Source: Flavobacteriales bacterium
Lineage (GTDB): Bacteria > Bacteroidota > Bacteroidia > NS11-12g > UBA955
DNA length: 64,000 nucleotides
Direction of reading: 5' to 3'
Assembly: GCA_947447955.1 (NCBI GenBank)
Contig: CANFLS010000002.1
Location: 135,072-199,071 of the forward strand
Shown here: piece after piece, positions 58,288-64,000 of the stretch
Position numbering within the stretch: position 1 is the stretch's first letter
Layout: each line of letters opens with the position of its first letter
Position numbers and translations under genes: made by a program
The notes under the pieces: generated by a model
What the model saw: the letters and a program-made list of their open reading frames with translations, nothing else
What the model was told of the DNA's origin: nothing
Databases searched by the model: none

Positions 58288-59820
58288 TTAAAGTTTTACC
58301 GTATTCGTACAATTCGTTAATCTATTCATAACAACTGGCAAAGTTAACAATGCCAACATATCAAAAATTGGAGGACCAACTGGTTGGCCACTCACAGCCA
58401 CACGAAGTGGTTGCAAAATTTCACCCGTTTTTATACCCTTAGATTCGCAATAGTTTTTAAATTGTTGTTCAAATTCAGCAGGATTAGATGCTGCATTTTC
58501 TTGAAAATAAACACCCAAATCTAACAAAAGTTGATTCGTTTCTGGCTTCCATTTTTTAGCAACAACATCTACATTGTATTCCGTTGGCTCAACAAAGAAG
58601 TAGGCAGCTGCTGCAGGAATTTCATTCGCAAACTGTACTTTTTCCCTCAACAAACCAATGATTGTTTCTGCATATTCGCGATTAATATTTCCGAATTTTT
58701 CCTCGAAAATCGAAGCAATTGCATCGTAAATTTCAGAAACAGACTTCTTATTCATGTACTGGTGGTTGAACCAAAATGCTTTGTTCAAGTCAAATTTGGC
58801 ACCACTCTTACTCACTCTATCTAAACTAAATGCTTGTATCAATTCATCCATTGAAAACAACTCTTGGTTATCGCTCGGATGCCATCCTAACAAAGCTAGC
58901 ATATTGGCAACTGCTTCAGGGTAGTAACCAGCTTCTCTATAACCGGAGCTTTTTTCATTTGTTTTGGGATCTGTCCAATCAATAGGAAAAACTGGGAATC
59001 CCAAACGATCTCCATCTCTCTTGCTTAATTTACCATTTCCTTCAGGCTTCAACAACAAAGGCAAATGTGCAAACTCAGGCATATTTTCTTCCCAACCCAA
59101 GAAACGATAAAGCATAACATGCAAAGGAGCACTTGGCAACCATTCTTCGCCGCGAATTACATGAGAAATTCCCATTAAATAATCGTCAACTACATTGGCC
59201 AAGTGATATGTTGGCATGCCATCTCCTTTAAGAAGGACTTTGTCATCCATTGTATTTGTGCTTACAACTACCCAGCCTCTAATTACATCATGAAAACGCA
59301 CTTCTTCTTTTCTAGGAAGTTTAATACGAATCACATAATTATCACCGCGATCTAAACGCTCTTTCACTTCATCAGCAGATAAAGTCAAAGAGTTTTTCAT
59401 ACTCATTCGGCTAATAGAATCATAAGCAGGTTGCATTTTACTCGCTTCTAATCTCTTACGCATTTGCTCTAAATCATCTTCAGAATCAAACGCATAGTAT
59501 GCCAATCCCTCAGAAATCAATCTTTCGGCGTATTGGCGGTACATTGGTTTTCTTTCGCTTTGGCGATACGGCGCGTGAGGACCACCTTGTTCTGGTCCCT
59601 CATCAATTTCAATACCAACCCATTTTAAACTTTCACGGATATACTCTTCAGCTCCAGGAACAAAGCGGTTTTGATCGGTATCTTCGATACGCAAAATCAT
59701 GGTACCACCATGTTTTCGAGCTAATAAATAATTGTACAAAGCTGTTCTTACACCACCAATGTGTAAAGGTCCTGTAGGACTTGGAGCAAAACGAACGCGA
59801 ACGGGTCTTTCTGTTGACAT
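58288..59820 (-). CDS. gltX: Glutamate--tRNA ligase
   Basis: VRVRFAPSPTGPLHIGGVRTALYNYLLA, RIEDTD, KLSKRDGD; start ATG 59820. Confidence 0.97.
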   Translation of the reverse strand: MSTERPVRVRFAPSPTGPLHIGGVRTALYNYLLARKHGGTMILRIEDTDQNRFVPGAEEYIRESLKWVGIEIDEGPEQGGPHAPYRQSERKPMYRQYAERLISEGLAYYAFDSEDDLEQMRKRLEASKMQPAYDSISRMSMKNSLTLSADEVKERLDRGDNYVIRIKLPRKEEVRFHDVIRGWVVVSTNTMDDKVLLKGDGMPTYHLANVVDDYLMGISHVIRGEEWLPSAPLHVMLYRFLGWEENMPEFAHLPLLLKPEGNGKLSKRDGDRLGFPVFPIDWTDPKTNEKSSGYREAGYYPEAVANMLALLGWHPSDNQELFSMDELIQAFSLDRVSKSGAKFDLNKAFWFNHQYMNKKSVSEIYDAIASIFEEKFGNINREYAETIIGLLREKVQFANEIPAAAAYFFVEPTEYNVDVVAKKWKPETNQLLLDLGVYFQENAASNPAEFEQQFKNYCESKGIKTGEILQPLRVAVSGQPVGPPIFDMLALLTLPVVMNRLTNCTNTVKL

Positions 59821-59835
59821 AAAAATTGAAAGGTG

Positions 59836-59843
59836 CAAAGATA
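59836..59843 (-). promoter_or_regulatory. -7 box TATCTTTG of gltX
   Basis: Minus strand TATCTTTG 15 nt before ATG. Confidence 0.6.
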
Positions 59844-59862
59844 CGGAAACAAACTTGTTTTG

Positions 59863-59870
59863 TATCTTTG
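59863..59870 (+). promoter_or_regulatory. -7 box TATCTTTG of the yqeY-like gene
   Basis: TATCTTTG-CAGT-ATG(59875). Confidence 0.65.
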
Positions 59871-59874
59871 CAGT

Positions 59875-60318
59875 ATGAATCTAATTGAACAAGTGAATGC
59901 TGGTGTAATGGCAGCAATGAAAGCCAAAGACGCCGATAGGTTGAGAGCACTTCGTGGAATTAAAAGTGCATTTTTATTATTGCAAACTGGCGAAGGTGTT
60001 ACCGAAGTAACTGACGACATGTGTATTAAAGCACTACAAAAGCTTGCAAAACAAAGAAAAGATTCTTTAGAAATTTACAATACCCAAGGTAGAGAAGATC
60101 TTGCTGTTGTTGAAAGACAAGAACTTAGCATCATTGAAGAGTTTTTACCTGCTCAAATGAGCGAAGCTGATGTTCGCGCAAAAATCCAAGCTGTAATTAC
60201 CGAATCAGGTTTTTCTGGACCAGAAAATATGGGCAAAGTAATTCCATTGGCAATGAAAGCATTGAGCGGTCAAGCAGACGGAAAATTGATTTCACAATTG
60301 GTTAAAGAGCTTTTATAA
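59875..60318 (+). CDS. GatB/YqeY domain-containing protein
   Basis: MNLIEQVNAGVMAAMKAKDADRLRALRGIKSAFL...EEFLPAQMSEADVRAKI...GQADGKLISQLVKELL; ATG 59875. Confidence 0.93.
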   Translation: MNLIEQVNAGVMAAMKAKDADRLRALRGIKSAFLLLQTGEGVTEVTDDMCIKALQKLAKQRKDSLEIYNTQGREDLAVVERQELSIIEEFLPAQMSEADVRAKIQAVITESGFSGPENMGKVIPLAMKALSGQADGKLISQLVKELL

Positions 60319-60330
60319 GCTTTTTACCAA

Positions 60331-61179
60331 TTAGTTTTTATAGAAAAGCGCCAAAGCAGCGCGCAATTGACCATCATCCAAAAGCTTCTTGGCGGTTTGG
60401 TGTATATCACCCAATCCGAATTGCTCAAGTGCATTGTCAATTTCTTCGGTTGTAGGAATCGTAGTCAATGTAGCAAGCTTTCCAATATCATTGGCAGTTA
60501 GCACTTTGCTTTGCTTAAGTTCGTTAGGCAAAGCATCATAACCTATGGTTTTTTGCATGGGTTGCGCCAATTCAAACAGGCTATTCTCGTCTGTTTTGCA
60601 ATACCAACTTCCGCCCAAACGTCCAACCAGATTCATTTTAAGTTGAGATATTTTACCGTCATCACCCAAAACGTCTTCGTTGATATGCACTTTAATTACC
60701 TGGCAAATTACCAAATTCCCCGCGCCACCACCGGTGCCCATTTCTTTTACTTCAAGCACTTTGCATTCTAATTGAACCGGACTTTCTGCCACCCTAAAAG
60801 GTTTGATTAAATCCGAAGCCAAAGGAGTAAATCCAGCTTTTTCAAATTCATTCACGCCATATTCCCAAGGTGCTGCTGCAACGTTCATTTTCTCAACCAT
60901 TTCGAGGGTAACCACATTTATTACAACCTCTGGAACCTCCTTCACATTTAAATAAGTATGCTTTGGTGTTCCATCTCTGCCACTGTTGTTTGGTGCAAAA
61001 ATGACAATTGGTGGATTGGCGCTAAAAATATTAAAGAAGCTAAATGGTGCCAAATTAGGTTCTCCATCTTTGTTAATGGTGCTTGCAAAACAAATAGGTC
61101 GAGGACCGATACTCCCTATTAAATATTGATGTAACTGAGGAATCGGAATTTCTTTTGGGTCAATTGTAAGCATAGTCAT
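60331..61179 (-). CDS. Flavin reductase family protein
   Basis: IGSIGPRPICFASTINKDGEPNLAPFSFFNIFSANPPIVIF; FMN-binding split-barrel pattern. Confidence 0.9.
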   Translation of the reverse strand: MTMLTIDPKEIPIPQLHQYLIGSIGPRPICFASTINKDGEPNLAPFSFFNIFSANPPIVIFAPNNSGRDGTPKHTYLNVKEVPEVVINVVTLEMVEKMNVAAAPWEYGVNEFEKAGFTPLASDLIKPFRVAESPVQLECKVLEVKEMGTGGGAGNLVICQVIKVHINEDVLGDDGKISQLKMNLVGRLGGSWYCKTDENSLFELAQPMQKTIGYDALPNELKQSKVLTANDIGKLATLTTIPTTEEIDNALEQFGLGDIHQTAKKLLDDGQLRAALALFYKN

Positions 61180-61183
61180 ATTA

Positions 61184-62398
61184 TTAAATTACATGGCCCA
61201 TTTTGGCTCTTTTGGTATCTAAATATTTGGCATTGTGAGGATTAGGCACAACAAGCAAAGGTATGTTTTCAATGATTTCTAAACCGTAACCAATTAGGCC
61301 AGTACGTTTTTTCGGGTTGTTACTGAGTAAGCGCATTTTTTTAATTCCCAAATCACGGATAATTTGAGCACCCACACCGTAATCTCTTTCATCCATTCCA
61401 AATCCAAGTTGTAAATTGGCTTCTACCGTATCCAAACCTTGTTCTTGTAATTTGTATGCTTTCAGTTTATTTAACAAACCTATTCCACGTCCCTCTTGAT
61501 TCATATAAACGATGACTCCCTTGCCTTCTGCTTCAATTCTTTCCATGGCTTTTTGTAATTGCTCTCCGCAATCGCATCTGCAACTTCCAAAAATATCACC
61601 GGTTAAACAACTGCTGTGCACGCGAACCAAAACAGGTTCGTCTTCAGTCCATGTGCCTTTGATCAATGCCAAATGCTCTTGTTCTGTATCTTTTTGTTTG
61701 TATGCTATTAAATCAAAGTCGCCAAATTTTGTAGGCATTTGAACAGAAATTTCACGTTTGATTAAACTTTCATGTGCAATTCTATATTTGATTAATTCTT
61801 CAATACTTACAATTTTCAAATCAAACTTTTTAGCCACGTGAATGAGATCAGGCAAACGAGCCATGCTCCCATCTTCATTCAAAATTTCAACGATGCAACC
61901 TGCCGGTTCAAATCCCGCCATTCTCGATAAATCAATAGCCGCTTCAGTATGTCCTGCCCTGCGCAAAACTCCTTCTTTCTTGGCACGCAAAGGAAAAATA
62001 TGTCCTGGTTTTCCTAATTCATCATTTTTGGTGTTCGGGTCAATTAACGCCATGATGGTTTTTGATCTATCCTGAGCAGAAATACCTGTGGTGCAACCAT
62101 TTCCTAAAAGATCAACACTTACTGTAAATGCTGTTTCATGTGTGGCGGTATTTTTACCGACCATCATGTCTAAAGCCAATTCTTCACAACGCTCTTCAGT
62201 TAAAGGAACACAAATTAATCCGCGTCCTTCTTTGGCCATAAAATTCACCAATTCTGGAGTCATATTTCGGGCAGCGGTCAAAAAATCTCCCTCATTTTCC
62301 CTATCTTCATCATCAACTACAATTACAACTTTTCCATTTTTAATATCTTCAATGGCTTCTTCAATGGTATTTAAAACGATGATATTTTCTGTTGACAT
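61184..62398 (-). CDS. ribBA: Bifunctional 3,4-dihydroxy-2-butanone 4-phosphate synthase / GTP cyclohydrolase II
   Basis: [70 protein letters not shown]. Confidence 0.96.
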   Translation of the reverse strand: MSTENIIVLNTIEEAIEDIKNGKVVIVVDDEDRENEGDFLTAARNMTPELVNFMAKEGRGLICVPLTEERCEELALDMMVGKNTATHETAFTVSVDLLGNGCTTGISAQDRSKTIMALIDPNTKNDELGKPGHIFPLRAKKEGVLRRAGHTEAAIDLSRMAGFEPAGCIVEILNEDGSMARLPDLIHVAKKFDLKIVSIEELIKYRIAHESLIKREISVQMPTKFGDFDLIAYKQKDTEQEHLALIKGTWTEDEPVLVRVHSSCLTGDIFGSCRCDCGEQLQKAMERIEAEGKGVIVYMNQEGRGIGLLNKLKAYKLQEQGLDTVEANLQLGFGMDERDYGVGAQIIRDLGIKKMRLLSNNPKKRTGLIGYGLEIIENIPLLVVPNPHNAKYLDTKRAKMGHVI

Positions 62399-62494
62399 AT
62401 GCTAATTTTTCACAAATTTACAATCAATTTTACCGTGTTTATTTTTTTTATTTTTTAAGATAGAAATCTCTCGATTAATCGCTTACTTCGAACA

Positions 62495-62956
62495 ATGGAT
62501 CAGCCGAATAAATCAGACGTAATATTAGCGGTAAAAAATCGTATACTTTCCATGCTAAATACTGTAACTGAAAGTTTAGAATCTGAAAGAAATGCAATTC
62601 AGCAAGAAACCAAAAGTTCTGCAGGAGATAAATATGAAACACAAAGAGAAATGCTTCAAGCCGACATTCGACGTTCTGAGCATCAATTAAATGAATCAAC
62701 CAATCATCTAGATATCATAGACCACTTATTTGACTTTCACGGAAAAATCATAATAGGCACAATGGTAGAATTAAAACAAGAAAAACAGAATATGTTAATT
62801 TTTATTGGCCCAGCTATTGGAGACGTAATGGTTAACCAAACAAAAATCAAAACTGTTTCGCAAGCTTCACCATTTGGACATTTACTTATGGGTAAAACGA
62901 CTGGTGATAGTATTGTTTTCAATCAAAAATCATTTTCAATCGTTAATTGTTATTAA
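62495..62956 (+). CDS. GreA/GreB-like C-terminal domain small protein
   Basis: SSAGDKYETQREMLQADIRRSEHQL plus C-terminal GreA/Rnk-like barrel (IGPAIGD...ASPFGHLLMGKTTGD). Confidence 0.7.
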   Translation: MDQPNKSDVILAVKNRILSMLNTVTESLESERNAIQQETKSSAGDKYETQREMLQADIRRSEHQLNESTNHLDIIDHLFDFHGKIIIGTMVELKQEKQNMLIFIGPAIGDVMVNQTKIKTVSQASPFGHLLMGKTTGDSIVFNQKSFSIVNCY

Positions 62957-62959
62957 GGA

Positions 62960-64000
62960 ATGGTGGACTTAAAATCATATTTTTCGGAGTTAAATCAAAA
63001 GCAATCAGATTATTTCAATGAGGGAATTACCCTATCCATTGACTTCAGGAAATCTCAACTATTGTTATTGAAAAAAGCAATTGAAGCGTATCAAGATGAA
63101 ATTACAGAAGCGCTTTTACTTGATTTGGGAAAATCTGAATTTGAAAGTTATACCACAGAAATTGGATTTGTTTTAAGCGAATTAAAACATACAATTAAGA
63201 ATATTGGGAAATGGAGCTCGGACATCAATGTCAAATCTCCAATGGCCCTGTTTCCCTCAAAAAGCAAAATAATAAACCAACCCCATGGAAAAACGCTCAT
63301 TATTGCGCCATGGAATTATCCGTTCCAATTATTAATTGCACCACTTATTGCTTCAATTGCAGCAGGAAATACATCATTACTAAAGCCTTCTGAATTAACT
63401 CCAAAAACAGCTGCAGTACTCAGTAAAATTATTCATGCCACATTCTCAGAAAATTACATTGATATCGTTGAGGGAGATGGTGCGGAAATAGTTTCAAGTG
63501 CAATTGATCATTTTCAACCCGATTTTATATTTTTCACAGGATCAACCGCGGTAGGAAAAATTATTGCAAAACAAGCTGCTCAATATTTGATTCCAACAGT
63601 ATTGGAATTGGGAGGTAAAAGTCCGTGTATTGTAGATGGTTCTTCTTCTGTAAATATCACTGCAAAACGTATCTTGATGGGCAAAACCATCAATGCGGGA
63701 CAAACCTGTGTTGCCCCAGATTATATTTTGGTTTACGAAAAACATTTGCCTGAGTTTGTTCAATCTATGAAAACTGCAATCCATGAGTTCTATGGAAAAC
63801 ATCCTTTAGAATCGGCAGATTATACAAAAATTGTCAATACACATCATTTCAATAGGTTGTTGAAATTAATGGAAGGTACCGACGTCATTCTTGGTGGAGA
63901 ATATGATCTAGAAATTAGAAAAATAGCACCCACTTTGGTACGGGTTCCAAACATGGATCATCCTATTATGAAGGAAGAAATTTTCGGTCCCATTTTGCCA
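62960..64000 (+). CDS. Aldehyde dehydrogenase (3' end truncated by window); missing from ORF track
   Basis: ATG 62960, open to window end (347 codons): IIAPWNYPFQLLIAPLIASIAAGNTSLLKPSELTP, FFTGSTAVGKII, VLELGGKSPCIVD, INAGQTCVAPDYILV, EEIFGPILP. Confidence 0.95.
   Translation, partial: MVDLKSYFSELNQKQSDYFNEGITLSIDFRKSQLLLLKKAIEAYQDEITEALLLDLGKSEFESYTTEIGFVLSELKHTIKNIGKWSSDINVKSPMALFPSKSKIINQPHGKTLIIAPWNYPFQLLIAPLIASIAAGNTSLLKPSELTPKTAAVLSKIIHATFSENYIDIVEGDGAEIVSSAIDHFQPDFIFFTGSTAVGKIIAKQAAQYLIPTVLELGGKSPCIVDGSSSVNITAKRILMGKTINAGQTCVAPDYILVYEKHLPEFVQSMKTAIHEFYGKHPLESADYTKIVNTHHFNRLLKLMEGTDVILGGEYDLEIRKIAPTLVRVPNMDHPIMKEEIFGPILP

Noticed and set aside
62088-62405. 105-aa antisense ORF in ribBA
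   Set aside because: Mirror-frame ORF of a conserved gene; Ser-rich translation typical of spurious antisense reading.
1-64000. Search for CRISPR arrays, tRNA/rRNA genes, IS elements, prophage or defence islands
   Set aside because: None seen by eye: no spaced direct repeats, transposase/integrase proteins or restriction/toxin-antitoxin signatures.

Overview
The window is a gene-dense, AT-rich chromosomal segment, almost certainly from a Bacteroidota genome. Supporting signs are TAnnTTTG-type -7 boxes, a T9SS C-terminal sorting domain, GLPGLI and TonB-type outer-membrane proteins, a DUF2723 protein, and near-absence of Shine-Dalgarno sites. Most genes are housekeeping: ffh, pdxH, fabI, kdsC, ndk, prmA, mutL, recX, htpG, nadK, folA, der, rlmN, rlmB-like, gltX, yqeY, ribBA. 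Accessory or envelope genes include an O-antigen ligase/Wzz pair, two GH13 amylases (one paired with a sugar symporter), a UDP-xylose pathway block (UGD/UXS/DegT), a T9SS cargo protein, tandem rhomboids and a BNR/VPS10-like protein. I saw no tRNA, rRNA, CRISPR array, IS element or prophage. Two genes are absent from the ORF track: a 39-aa ribosomal protein THX (2053..2172, -) and an aldehyde dehydrogenase truncated by the window end (62960..64000, +). The most unusual signals are: (1) a strongly over-represented, reading-frame-independent motif TCCCTCAAA(A) / (T)TTTGAGGGA, always in coding-strand orientation when inside genes; (2) at least nine genes whose TAnnTTTG box lies 3-5 nt before the start codon, implying leaderless mRNAs, including very compact divergent promoters; (3) a deoxyhypusine-synthase-like enzyme retaining the catalytic-lysine motif, in a run with a group III truncated haemoglobin and KdsC. 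I do not see a clear new multi-gene defence or mobile system.
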